A stretch of DNA of 32,568 nucleotides, from NCBI RefSeq assembly GCF_030412915.1, contig NZ_JAUHJR010000014.1:1-32568 (forward strand), given 5' to 3'. The translations under genes were made by a program, and so were the position numbers. The notes under the pieces are model-generated. The model was not told the origin of the DNA, ran no database searches, and saw only the letters and a program-made list of their open reading frames with translations. Source of the DNA: Nocardioides abyssi. Lineage in GTDB: Bacteria > Actinomycetota > Actinomycetes > Propionibacteriales > Nocardioidaceae. The stretch's first letter is position 1, and each line of letters begins with the position of its first letter. Positions 8,461 to 16,319 of this stretch are shown one piece after another.

Positions 8461-8472
8461 TAGGGTCCGGGC
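8461..8472 (+). promoter_or_regulatory. Leaderless promoter (-10 TAGGGT) of the secreted protein gene
   Basis: TAGGGT at 8461-8466 plus a 6-base spacer precedes the ATG at 8473. The hexamer is identical to the one before the GIY-YIG gene. There is no Shine-Dalgarno sequence. Confidence 0.65.
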
Positions 8473-9771
8473 ATGAGTGCGAGGACGAGCGCCCGGTTCG
8501 CCGGTCTGGTGGCGGCGCTGGCGATGACGGCGTCGGGGCTCGCGGTGGCCGCTCCGGCAGAGGCGAGGCCGTCGTGGACCGAGCCCCGGGGAGTGGCGCC
8601 GCGCGGCGTGGCGGTCGACTTTCCCGCCCGGGTGGCGGTCGGTGAGGGCGGCCGGACGCTGCTGGTCTTCAGCTGCGACCGCGGCACCCCGAGGAGCCCC
8701 GACTGGGTCAGGTGCGCCCGGTGGCGTGAGCGGAGCGGCACCCTGCGTCCGCTGCTGACGCTGGCGGCGGAGCCCGACCGCTGGGAGGACGCCGTCCTGG
8801 AGGCTGTGGTGAGCAGCAGGGGCGTCGGCACGATCGTGTGGTCGAGCGCTCGCGGGATCGACGTACGCCGCGTGAGCCCGTCGGGCCGCGTCGGCGGCGG
8901 GCGGCTGCTCACCACCGAGCGCACCGACGACCTCTCGGCCACGGCCGGGACGGACGGGACGGTCGCGGTCGGCTGGCACTCGGCCTCGGAGGGCGCCCAG
9001 CTGCGGGTCGTCCGGCCCGGGGGCGCCCTGCAGCCCGTACGGACCCTCCCCGGCACGCACGTCCACGCGATCAGCCCTGCCCCGGCGGGTGGCTACGCGG
9101 TGCTGACGACGACAGGGACCGAGGTCCCGGCGCAGTACGGCGGGACCGACACCGTCCACTCCGGGCTCACGCTCTCGCTGGTCGACCCCCGAGGCGTGGT
9201 GCGGTCCTCGGCGAGGGTGGCCGGTGCCGGCCAGGGCGACGTGGCCGTGCTCGGTGGCGGCACGACCGTCGTCGCGTGGTGGCGGCCGCTCGGGGACCGG
9301 TCGGTGCTCGTCGAGCGGCGGTACGCCGGAGCGGCCGACGGTCGCGCGACCACGCGGCAGCTGCTGTCGTCCCGTCGGTCCGGCGGCGCAGCGGACCTCG
9401 TCGTGGCCCCGGGCGGGCGGGTCTACCTGGGCTGGGGGTCCGGCGTCGCCTTGCTCCCGCGCCAGCAGGACGGCGCGCTGCGGCGGACCCGCGTCGTCGG
9501 GACATCGTTCCCGACGAGCCTCCACGCTGCGCGCGGCCGCGTCGTCGTCCTCTCGGCGACCCGGTCCGAGGCCGGGAAGTGGCTGGACGTGTGGACGTGG
9601 GACGGTGCCGGCCCGACGTCGCCGAGACGGCGCCTGCTGGCCGACGACGCCGACTACTCGCCCTTCGAGAACCCCACCCAGTTCGAGGTGGCCAGCGGCG
9701 GCGGCCACGTCGCCGTCCTCAACGTCACCGGCAGCAGCTCGGGGTGGGGTGAGGTCGTCTACCGCGACTGA
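8473..9771 (+). CDS. Secreted protein, probable beta-propeller-like repeats
   Basis: This 432-aa protein has a Sec-type signal peptide: RTSARF, then a hydrophobic stretch to residue ~27 and a likely cleavage after AEA around residue 31. The mature part repeats blocks of short beta strands in the form 'RV...G.....VVAW', for example VRVSPSGRVGGGRLLTTE, GTVAVGWHSAS, LSLVDPRGVVRSSARV and VVAPGGRVYLGWGSG. Such blocks are typical of beta-propeller or sialidase-like folds, but no catalytic motif is recognisable. Two cysteines near residues 74 and 85 could pair. The ATG at 8473 is fixed by the leaderless promoter and the signal peptide. It converges on an MFS gene across a shared terminator hairpin. 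The function is unknown; an exported carbohydrate- or surface-binding role is only a guess. Confidence 0.8.
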   Translation: MSARTSARFAGLVAALAMTASGLAVAAPAEARPSWTEPRGVAPRGVAVDFPARVAVGEGGRTLLVFSCDRGTPRSPDWVRCARWRERSGTLRPLLTLAAEPDRWEDAVLEAVVSSRGVGTIVWSSARGIDVRRVSPSGRVGGGRLLTTERTDDLSATAGTDGTVAVGWHSASEGAQLRVVRPGGALQPVRTLPGTHVHAISPAPAGGYAVLTTTGTEVPAQYGGTDTVHSGLTLSLVDPRGVVRSSARVAGAGQGDVAVLGGGTTVVAWWRPLGDRSVLVERRYAGAADGRATTRQLLSSRRSGGAADLVVAPGGRVYLGWGSGVALLPRQQDGALRRTRVVGTSFPTSLHAARGRVVVLSATRSEAGKWLDVWTWDGAGPTSPRRRLLADDADYSPFENPTQFEVASGGGHVAVLNVTGSSSGWGEVVYRD

Positions 9772-9805
9772 CCCGACGGCCGCCCGGCGCCGCCGCTGAG
9801 CGCCG

Positions 9806-9829
9806 CCGCTGAGCGCCCTCGCTCAGCGG
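9806..9829. terminator. Bidirectional terminator hairpin
   Basis: CCGCTGAGCG (9806-9815) and CGCTCAGCGG (9820-9829) form a perfect 10-bp stem with the loop CCCT. It sits between two convergent genes, 34 bp after the secreted-protein stop. It includes the stop codon of the MFS gene (9823-9825). There is no T tract, which is usual for actinobacteria. The sequence CGCCGCTGAG is also duplicated just upstream. Confidence 0.7.
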
Positions 9830-11172
9830 GGCACGGGGGTGTCGGTGACCGTCGTGCCGGGGTCGAGCGGCTCGGTCAGCGTGGTCGGCGGGGGAGGCGC
9901 CTGCTCGGGGGAGCCGGCCCGGGCATCGGCGAGCACGTCCGGCGGGACGTGCCGCTCGAGGTAGCGCCGTCCGGCGCGGGTCGCCGGGTGCATCGCGGCC
10001 GCCGCGAGGCCCACGATCGCGGCGATGGTCAGCCAGCCGAAGGCGCCCCACTCCATCGCGAGGAAGCCGTAGACGGCCGGGGCCCAGAACCGGCCGAGCG
10101 TGTTGCCCAGCTCGGAGACGCCCTGGTAGTCCCCGCGCCGTCGGGGGTCCATCAGCTCGGCCTCGAAGGTCCACCCCGAGGCGGAGAGGTAGAGCTCGGC
10201 CCAGGTCAGGACGATGTGGCCGACGAAGAACAGCACGACCGTGATCCAGCCGACGGTCTCGTGGGTGGCCAGGGTGACGATGCAGGTGAGCGCGAAGAAG
10301 ACCGCGGACAGGCGCACGGCGCGCAGGGCGGTGTCGATGTCGCGGATGCCGCGCGCCGTCAGCCGGGGCAGCACGATGCACATCACGGTGTTGGTGGCGA
10401 AGAGCAGCGCCACGAGCTCGTGCGGGGCGTCGGTCTCGATGACCAGCCACAGCGGGATCACCGTGTGCAGGAGCACCTGGTTGGACCACAGCACGCCGGT
10501 CAGGAACGTCACCGCAAGCCAGCTGCGGTTGCGGATGGCCGGCGGCCCCTCCGGCTGCTTCCGGGGCTCGGTGGAGCGGACGTCGTGGGAGGCGTTCGGC
10601 AGCCGCAGGATCGCCACGGCGTTGACGACGAAGAGGATCGCGGAGAGGACCGGCGCCCAGCGCAGCACGTCGGCACCGAAGGCGATCGCGCCCCCGCCCA
10701 GGAACGCGCCGAGGCTGAACCCCACGTTGAGCGCGGAGTACATGTAGGCCCGGGACTCCACCCGCTCGGCGGCGGGCAGCACGTCCAGGACGTACGCGCC
10801 GTGGGCCGCACCGCCGAGGCTGCCGGCCACCTCCATCGCCACCGCGAGCACGACGAACTGCGGGAAGCTGTCGATGAGCGGCCAGGCGAGGAACAGCGCA
10901 CCCTGCAGGACGGCACTCAGCGCCCACATCCGCTTGGGGCCGAACCGGTCGACGAGCTTCCCGGCGGGGACGGCGACGACGAAGCTGGCGACCGCCGCGA
11001 CCGTGAGACCGATGCCGACCTGCCCCAGCGACAACCCCAGGATCACGCCGAAGTAGACGGCCGACCCGGCGAGGAACGCGCCGTCACCCGTGGCGAACAG
11101 CAGCGACTGCACCGACAGGCGGCCGGCGAGGGTGGACGGGGGCGTCGCGTAGGTGCGGAGGGCGGTGAGCAT
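9823..11172 (-). CDS. MFS transporter
   Basis: This 449-aa major facilitator protein has about 12 hydrophobic segments. The typical loop-2 motif appears as AGKLVDRFGPKRMW (about residues 70-83). The N-half ends around residue 190, and a charged central loop (RSTEPRKQPEGPPAIRN) separates the halves. The C-terminal ~60 residues are hydrophilic and proline/threonine-rich and are likely cytoplasmic. The family resembles drug-efflux MFS proteins, but the substrate is unknown. The ATG at 11172 is chosen because it starts the conserved N-terminal region; GGGGGA lies about 12 bases upstream as a weak ribosome site. It diverges from the cyclic-nucleotide-binding MFS gene across about 210 bp and converges on the secreted protein. 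Confidence 0.88.
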   Translation of the reverse strand: MLTALRTYATPPSTLAGRLSVQSLLFATGDGAFLAGSAVYFGVILGLSLGQVGIGLTVAAVASFVVAVPAGKLVDRFGPKRMWALSAVLQGALFLAWPLIDSFPQFVVLAVAMEVAGSLGGAAHGAYVLDVLPAAERVESRAYMYSALNVGFSLGAFLGGGAIAFGADVLRWAPVLSAILFVVNAVAILRLPNASHDVRSTEPRKQPEGPPAIRNRSWLAVTFLTGVLWSNQVLLHTVIPLWLVIETDAPHELVALLFATNTVMCIVLPRLTARGIRDIDTALRAVRLSAVFFALTCIVTLATHETVGWITVVLFFVGHIVLTWAELYLSASGWTFEAELMDPRRRGDYQGVSELGNTLGRFWAPAVYGFLAMEWGAFGWLTIAAIVGLAAAAMHPATRAGRRYLERHVPPDVLADARAGSPEQAPPPPTTLTEPLDPGTTVTDTPVPR

Positions 11173-11382
11173 CGCGGGCGATCATCCCCCGCCCCGCCGA
11201 CAGTCGTCGCATCCTTTTCCGTCGGCCGCAGCCCTGGCACGGCGTACCTGATATCGGCGACGCCGGGACGGCCGGGGCCGCCTAGTGTCGCGGGGACGAG
11301 GCACAGCTCGCCATGGGTCGCTGACGCCCGCGGTGGGACGCCACCGCCGGGCCCGCGGGTCCGCTGGAGGAACGAGCTCGAT

Positions 11383-13116
11383 GTGCGGGACGTGGCCGAG
11401 GAGCCGTCCGCCGGTTCGCGGAGCCGGGGGCGGCTCGGCCGAGCGGCGGGCGCGATCGCCAGCAACGCGCGGAACCCGAACCTGAGGCGCACCCAGCTGA
11501 GCTTCCTCGGCGCCTGGACCGCCGAGTGGGCCTTCACCGTCGGCCTCGGCATCGTGGCGTACCGCGACGGCGGAGCGACCGCGGTCGGCCTGGTCGGGCT
11601 GCTGCGGATGGCGCCCGCCGCGCTGCTGGCACCGCTCCTGTCCCCGTGGGCCGACCGGGGACGCCGGGAACGGGTGCTCGTGCTGGTCTCGACGGTGCGC
11701 GGGCTCGCCACGGGGGCCGCGGCGGTCGTCGTCGGGCTGTCCGGACCCACGTCCGTCGTCTACCTGCTCGCGGCGCTGTCGACGGTGGCCGCGACGCTCT
11801 ACCGGCCGGCGCACTCGGCGCTGCTGCCCTCGCTGTGCCGCACGGGGTACGAGCTGGCGAGCGCGAACGTCGTCCGCGGCCTGCTGGACTCCACGGCCAC
11901 CGTGGCGGGTCCGCTGCTGGCGGCGGCGGCCCTGGGCGTCGGGGGGCCGACCGCGGTCTTCGCGCTGGCCGCCCTCGCGTCCCTGGGCGCGGCAGCCGCG
12001 CTGGTCGGGCTCCGGTACGACGCGCCGCCCCGCCCGTCCGTGCCGACCGTGCCGTTGCTGCGCTCGGCGGCCGCTGGGATCCGGGCCGTCATCCGCAACG
12101 GCGACCTGGCGCTCATCATGGGGCTGGCGGTCGCACAGACGCTGACCCGCGGTGCCCTCAGCGTGCTCACCGTCGTGGTCGCGATCGACCTGCTCGGCAC
12201 CGGTGAGCCAGGGGTGGGCCTCCTCAACGCCGCCATCGGCGCCGGTGCGGTGCTCGGGTCCCTCGGCGCGTCGATGCTGGTCGACACCCGGCGGCTGGGC
12301 GGGTGGTTCGCGGCGGGCGTCGCGCTCTGGGGCGTGCCGGTCATGGTCGTCGGGGCGGTGCCGCAGCAGGCCGTCGCCCTGGCCATGCTGGCCTGCGTCG
12401 GAGTGGGCAACGCGTTGATCGACCTCGGCGGCTTCACCCTGCTGGGGCGCATCGCGCCGGACGAGGTGCTCGCCCGGGTGTTCAGCGTGCTGGAGAGCCT
12501 GGTGGTCCTGTCGATGGGCCTGGGCGCCCTCGCCACGGCCCTGCTGGTCGGGAGCGTCGGCCTGCGCCCCACGCTGGTCGCGGTCGGGGTGCTGTGCCCG
12601 GTGGCCGCGGCGATGTCCTGGTCGCGCCTGCGTCGGATGGACGGCTCCCTCGGGGTGCGCGACCGCGACATCGCGCTGCTGCGAGGAGTGCCCATGCTGG
12701 GCTCGCTCCCGCTGCCGGCGATTGAGCAGCTGGCCCGTGGCCTGCAGCCCGTCGAGGTGCCGGCCGGCGGCACCGTGTTCGGCCAGGGCGACTCCGGCGA
12801 CCGCTACTACGTGATCGAGCGCGGCGCGGCTGAGGTGGTCGGCGACGGGTCGGTCGTCGCGACCCTCGGCCCGGGCGACGGCTTCGGGGAGATCGCGCTG
12901 CTGCGCCGGGTCCCGCGTACGGCGACCGTCCGCGCGGCCGAGCCGCTCCGCCTGCACGCGCTGCTCCCCGAACAGTTCCTCACCGCGGTGCTCGGCTTCC
13001 CGTCGAGCGCCCGCGAAGCAGGATCCGCGGTCGACCACATGCTCGGCCGCTACGCACCCCGCACCGGCGTCGACGCGCCGGGCGCGGGCCGACCCCCGGG
13101 AGCCCCGGATGCCTAG
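11383..13116 (+). CDS. MFS transporter fused to a C-terminal cyclic-nucleotide-binding domain
   Basis: This 577-aa protein joins an MFS transporter (about residues 30-425, with the RGRRERVLVL loop) to a cNMP-binding domain (about 432-555). The phosphate-binding cassette is intact: FGEIALL (501-507) and PRTATV (511-516) with R512, the residue that holds the cyclic phosphate. A cyclic nucleotide therefore probably gates transport. The GTG at 11383 is chosen because it is the only start codon shortly before the conserved region, and GGAGG lies about 12 bases upstream. The frame stays open far upstream only because it runs antisense to the neighbouring MFS gene. TAGTGT at 11283-11288 is a possible -10, which would leave a ~90-base leader. 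The stop overlaps the ATG of the DUF2652 gene by 8 bases, so the two are coupled. Confidence 0.88.
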   Translation: MRDVAEEPSAGSRSRGRLGRAAGAIASNARNPNLRRTQLSFLGAWTAEWAFTVGLGIVAYRDGGATAVGLVGLLRMAPAALLAPLLSPWADRGRRERVLVLVSTVRGLATGAAAVVVGLSGPTSVVYLLAALSTVAATLYRPAHSALLPSLCRTGYELASANVVRGLLDSTATVAGPLLAAAALGVGGPTAVFALAALASLGAAAALVGLRYDAPPRPSVPTVPLLRSAAAGIRAVIRNGDLALIMGLAVAQTLTRGALSVLTVVVAIDLLGTGEPGVGLLNAAIGAGAVLGSLGASMLVDTRRLGGWFAAGVALWGVPVMVVGAVPQQAVALAMLACVGVGNALIDLGGFTLLGRIAPDEVLARVFSVLESLVVLSMGLGALATALLVGSVGLRPTLVAVGVLCPVAAAMSWSRLRRMDGSLGVRDRDIALLRGVPMLGSLPLPAIEQLARGLQPVEVPAGGTVFGQGDSGDRYYVIERGAAEVVGDGSVVATLGPGDGFGEIALLRRVPRTATVRAAEPLRLHALLPEQFLTAVLGFPSSAREAGSAVDHMLGRYAPRTGVDAPGAGRPPGAPDA

Positions 13117-13842
13117 GACCCACGACCGGCCGACGCAGCGCTCGTTGCTGATGATCGCCGACATCGGCGGCTACACCGACTACATGCGGACCCACCGCAT
13201 GAGCCTGGCCCACGCCGAGGTGAACATGTCCCGCCTCCTGGACCGGGTCATCGACGCCGCGCCGGGGTTCGACCTGGTCGAGATCGAGGGGGACGCGGCC
13301 TTCTCGCCCTGCCGGCCGACCGGCTGGCGGACACCTCACCCGTGGCGGCGACGTACGCCGCCGCCTCAGCGATGCATCGCGCCTTCCACCACGAACGGCG
13401 GTACGTCGGCGCGAGCCTGTGCCCGTGCCGCGGCTGCACCGAGGTGGCCAGGCTGCGGCTGAAGTTCGTCGCGCACGTCGGCGAGGTGGCCACCCAGACC
13501 ATCCGGCAGCGGCGCAAGCTGGTCGGGATCGATGTCATCCTGGTGCACCGGATGCTGAAGAACTCCGTGTCGATCCCCGAGTACGTCCTGATGTCCGAGG
13601 ACCTCCACCGCCTCGGCGACGGCGTCGCCCCGGAGACTGCTGCGCACGAGGTCTCCGAGGACCTCGAGGGCATCGGGTCCACCCGCTCCTTCGCGGTTGA
13701 CGTCGCCGACCTCACCGCCTTCGAGCCGCCCCCGTCGGCGGGGCCGAACCTGCTCGCGCGCCTCGGCCGGACCTTCACCGTCGCCGGGGCGGGCCTGCCT
13801 GCCATGCTCGGCCTGAGGCGCCGCACGGTTGAGGCGTCGTGA
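13109..13842 (+). pseudogene. Frameshifted DUF2652 family gene (nucleotidyl-cyclase-like)
   Basis: Two frames together make one DUF2652 protein. The first (from ATG 13109) encodes LLMIADIGGYTDYM and LVEIEGDAAF. It then leaves the family at about 13306 and would run out to 13462 as unrelated sequence. The second frame encodes ALPADRLADTSPVAATYAAASA, LCPCRGC and DVILVHRMLKNSV, ending at TGA 13840-13842. One missing base near 13306 (for example TCGGCC become TCGCCC) explains the break; restoring it gives about 244 aa. The family resembles class III nucleotidyl cyclases in its DIxGYT and GD motifs. The ATG overlaps the stop of the cNMP-binding MFS gene. No slippery heptamer is visible, so a real mutation or a sequencing error is likelier than programmed frameshifting. 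Confidence 0.8.
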
Positions 13843-13849
13843 CGGCGGG

Positions 13850-14359
13850 CTAGAACCGGATGCGCAGGTGGACTCCCGAGCCCTGGTCGGCGGTGGCCAC
13901 CGGCGCGGTGAGCCCGCCCAGCGCCCCGACGACCACCGCGAGGACGACCAGCCCGGTGAACCCGGTGGGCAGGGCCGTGCGGCGGTCGGCGCGGAGCCGG
14001 GCGTAGCAGTCGCTGCGGACGTAGGAGACGAACGCGCCGAGAGCGACGCAGGCAGCGGCGGTGCCGGCCAGCTCGAGCGCGGACGGGCCGGCGACGAGGT
14101 CGAGGACGCCTCCGACGACGACGAGCAGCAGGATGACGCCGGCGAGGCAGGTGCGGACCATCCGCCCGCGGACGACGCCGGCCGAGACCCAGGCGACGAG
14201 CAGCGCACCGATCGGCACCGAGACCAGGGCGGACTCCTCGCCGGCGGTCCCGCGGTCGGCCAACGTCGCCATCTGCACCGCCACCGACGACCAGGCCAGC
14301 ACCCAGGCCGAGGCCGGCGCGGCGAACGTCTGCTCCCGGGGTGCCGCGTCGACCGTCAC
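13850..14359 (-). CDS. Hypothetical membrane protein
   Basis: This 169-aa protein has four hydrophobic segments (around residues 18-32, 44-62, 70-92 and 95-112) and a fifth at about 138-158. It ends in a short polar tail (GSGVHLRIRF). I recognise no family. The GTG at 14359 overlaps the stop of the upstream DUF305-like gene in a GTGA, so translation is probably coupled. CACACT 7 bases before the GTG resembles the window's leaderless promoters but could be chance here. Its 3' end is 7 bp from the DUF2652 remnant, with which it converges. Confidence 0.7.
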   Translation of the reverse strand: MTVDAAPREQTFAAPASAWVLAWSSVAVQMATLADRGTAGEESALVSVPIGALLVAWVSAGVVRGRMVRTCLAGVILLLVVVGGVLDLVAGPSALELAGTAAACVALGAFVSYVRSDCYARLRADRRTALPTGFTGLVVLAVVVGALGGLTAPVATADQGSGVHLRIRF

Positions 14360-14880
14360 CCTCGGGAGTGTGCCACGACCTCGGGGCCGGGCGCGGAGGT
14401 CGTGCCGGTCGGTTCCAGCGCGGCGATGCGGCGGCAGTGGAACCGGACCGACTCCTCGGCGATGGCGCGGGCGCGGCGGCTCAGGCCGGAGACCATCTCG
14501 GCCCGCGCGGCGTCGATCGCCGCCCGGCTCTCGGCGGCCAGCCGGTCGGTGAAGGTCAGGGCGGTGCCCGCACGGGCGTCTGTGCCGCTGCCGCTGCCGC
14601 TGCCGCTCTCGCTGCCGCCGCCCAAGGCGGCCGGGCCGGGCGTCCCCGGGAGGGGGTGCTCGTCGAGCCAGGACACGATGGCCGCCAGCTGGGCCGTCTG
14701 CTCGCCCAGCGCGTCGGAGGCCAGCGCCCGGGTCTCGGGGTCCGCCGGCCCGCGGAGGACCGAGTCGGTCAACGGGATCGCCCGCCGCAGGGCCGCCCGA
14801 GCGTCCTGGAGGTAGCGGTGGTCGGCGTCGTTGCTGATGCTGGTGGAGGTGCCGGCGGGGACCGGCGTCGAGGGGGACAT
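14356..14880 (-). CDS. DUF305-like helical protein lacking the histidine pair
   Basis: This 174-aa protein is mostly helical. The segment DHRYLQDARAALRRAIPLTD, then DPETRALASDALGEQTAQ and IVSWLDEH, follows the spacing of DUF305 domains. However, the HH pair usual in that family is missing. A serine/glycine linker (GGGSESGSGSGSGTD) separates it from a second helical part (LAAESRAAIDAARAEMVSG). There is no signal peptide, unlike many DUF305 proteins. The ATG at 14880 is chosen for the ribosome site AAGGAAG six bases upstream. It overlaps the following membrane-protein gene by 4 bases. The DUF305 relationship is an inference from pattern alone. Confidence 0.65.
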   Translation of the reverse strand: MSPSTPVPAGTSTSISNDADHRYLQDARAALRRAIPLTDSVLRGPADPETRALASDALGEQTAQLAAIVSWLDEHPLPGTPGPAALGGGSESGSGSGSGTDARAGTALTFTDRLAAESRAAIDAARAEMVSGLSRRARAIAEESVRFHCRRIAALEPTGTTSAPGPEVVAHSRG

Positions 14881-14942
14881 GGCATGCTTCCTTCTGGCGG
14901 GGGTGTGGCGGTCCGGCTCGGGCGGCGCCCGCGCCGGGGGTG

Positions 14943-16067
14943 CTAGACGCCGACGGACTGCTCGTCGTCCGCGGGCCGGTCGTGTCGCGGCGTACGCGCG
15001 GGCAACCTGACCAGCGCCTCGAGCTCCGCCACCACCGCCCGCGGCGTCACGGCCGGGGGAGCGTCGAGCACGGCGAGCAGGGCGTCCACCGAGTCGGCGA
15101 CCGTGAAGCGTCGGGCGGCGCTGGCCCGGGTGGCCGGGGTGACCGGCCCGAGGCGCCGCGCCGCGAGCACTCCCTGGGCGAGAGCCTCGGCGTCGTCGGG
15201 CGCCACGAGCACGAGCGCGCCGCAGTCGGTCTCCGGCAGGCCTCCGTCGTCGGAGGCCACGACCCGGCACCCGGCGTGCTGCGCCTCGATCGACACGATC
15301 CCGAACGTCTCGTGCCAGTACTGCCCGTTCGATGGCATGACCACCACGTCGTGCTCGGCCATGAGCGCGGCCATGCCCGACGGCGTGCGGCGGGCGGCGA
15401 CCACCTCGATGCCGGGGTGGGTCCGGATCATCGCCTCGATGATGGCTCCCTGCATCTTGTCCGACCCGGCCGTGGTGGCGGTGACCGAGACGGGGTCGGC
15501 CCCGTCGAAGAGGTCGGTGTGCAGCATCGACAGCAGCGTGTAGATCCCCTTCTCCGGCGTCAGTCGACCCGCGTAGAGCACTCGGGTGACCTCACCGCCG
15601 CCGCTCCGGGGGTGGGCGGCGAAGTCGTCCTCGGCGAACGGGTGGACCACGTGGACGGTCTCCGGGCTCACGTCGAGGAACGCCGACCACAGCCCCGCGG
15701 CGTACCTGCTCGTCGCGATGAGCGTCCGGTCGCGCGTCCCCTCCACGATCGCGTCGAAGCGGTGCTCGCGCAGGGGCGGCGGCACGTGGAGGACCTGGTA
15801 CGCGGGGTGGCGGGTCGGCACGGCCGGTGCCTCGCTCACGAAGACCACCGTGTCGTCGAGGTGCTCGACGTCCCCCCACCCCCCGAGCGAGGCGAACGGG
15901 ACGTCCACGAACTCGTCGCGGCCGTCGGCCGTGCCGAGCCCGATCGTGACCACCCGGGCGCGGATGCCGCGACGGTTGAGCTCGCGCACCTGCCCCACCG
16001 TGTAGTTCTCGGACCCGCCGGTCCCGGCGGGGAGGCGTTGACCGGGGGACCAGACGAAGGAGATCAC
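14943..16067 (-). CDS. Glycosyltransferase family 4-type protein
   Basis: This 374-aa GT-B fold glycosyltransferase begins directly in the acceptor domain: GTGGSENYTVGQVRELNRRGI matches the usual N-terminal glycine-rich loop. YAGRLTPEKGI opens the donor-binding half. SNGQYWHETFGIVSIEAQHAGCRVVASDDGGLPE holds the EX7E-type signature that contacts the nucleotide sugar. No membrane segment is present, so it is cytosolic or peripheral. The GTG at 16067 is chosen because the conserved fold starts at the next residues; the ribosome site is weak (GGTGG). The stop lies 62 bp upstream of the DUF305-like gene, so the two may share a transcript. It is the last gene of the accessory block. The sugar and acceptor cannot be told. 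Confidence 0.85.
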   Translation of the reverse strand: MISFVWSPGQRLPAGTGGSENYTVGQVRELNRRGIRARVVTIGLGTADGRDEFVDVPFASLGGWGDVEHLDDTVVFVSEAPAVPTRHPAYQVLHVPPPLREHRFDAIVEGTRDRTLIATSRYAAGLWSAFLDVSPETVHVVHPFAEDDFAAHPRSGGGEVTRVLYAGRLTPEKGIYTLLSMLHTDLFDGADPVSVTATTAGSDKMQGAIIEAMIRTHPGIEVVAARRTPSGMAALMAEHDVVVMPSNGQYWHETFGIVSIEAQHAGCRVVASDDGGLPETDCGALVLVAPDDAEALAQGVLAARRLGPVTPATRASAARRFTVADSVDALLAVLDAPPAVTPRAVVAELEALVRLPARTPRHDRPADDEQSVGV

Positions 16068-16261
16068 CTGCCCACCGCGGAGGACGGGCGTCCGGCCCGG
16101 GCCGGGTGGAGGGCGTGTCGTGTCGTGCCGAGCCGCGAGGTCATCGCGCTACCGCCTGACGTTGCTGCCGGCGGCAGTACCGAGACCCGTGCGAACCGGC
16201 GCCTGCGACCTGCCACTTGCAGTGATGCGCCCCACAGTAGTCGAGGCACCCGCACCCGCCC

Positions 16262-16279
16262 GCTTCCGTGCCCGGAAGC
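16262..16279. terminator. Terminator hairpin downstream of thymidine kinase
   Basis: GCTTCCG and CGGAAGC form a perfect 7-bp stem with the loop TGCC. It lies 41 bp beyond the thymidine kinase stop, within the 252-bp gap before the glycosyltransferase. No T run follows. I see no other clear feature in this gap; it must also hold the glycosyltransferase promoter. Confidence 0.55.
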
Positions 16280-16319
16280 AACCGGACCGGCCGGCTGCCC
16301 CCTCGCTGGTGCCGCGGGC

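Noticed and set aside
8386-9708. A 440-residue minus-strand gene
   Set aside because: It is antisense to the secreted protein with a signal peptide and promoter, and its composition is proline/arginine-rich without motifs.
9949-11382. A 478-residue N-terminal extension of the cNMP-binding MFS protein
   Set aside because: This open stretch runs antisense to the intact MFS gene at 9823-11172 and has unlikely low-complexity composition; open antisense frames are normal in such GC-rich DNA.
13109-13842. Programmed -1 frameshifting in the DUF2652 gene
   Set aside because: The junction TTCTCGCCCTG has no X XXY YYZ slippery heptamer and no obvious stimulating hairpin directly after it.
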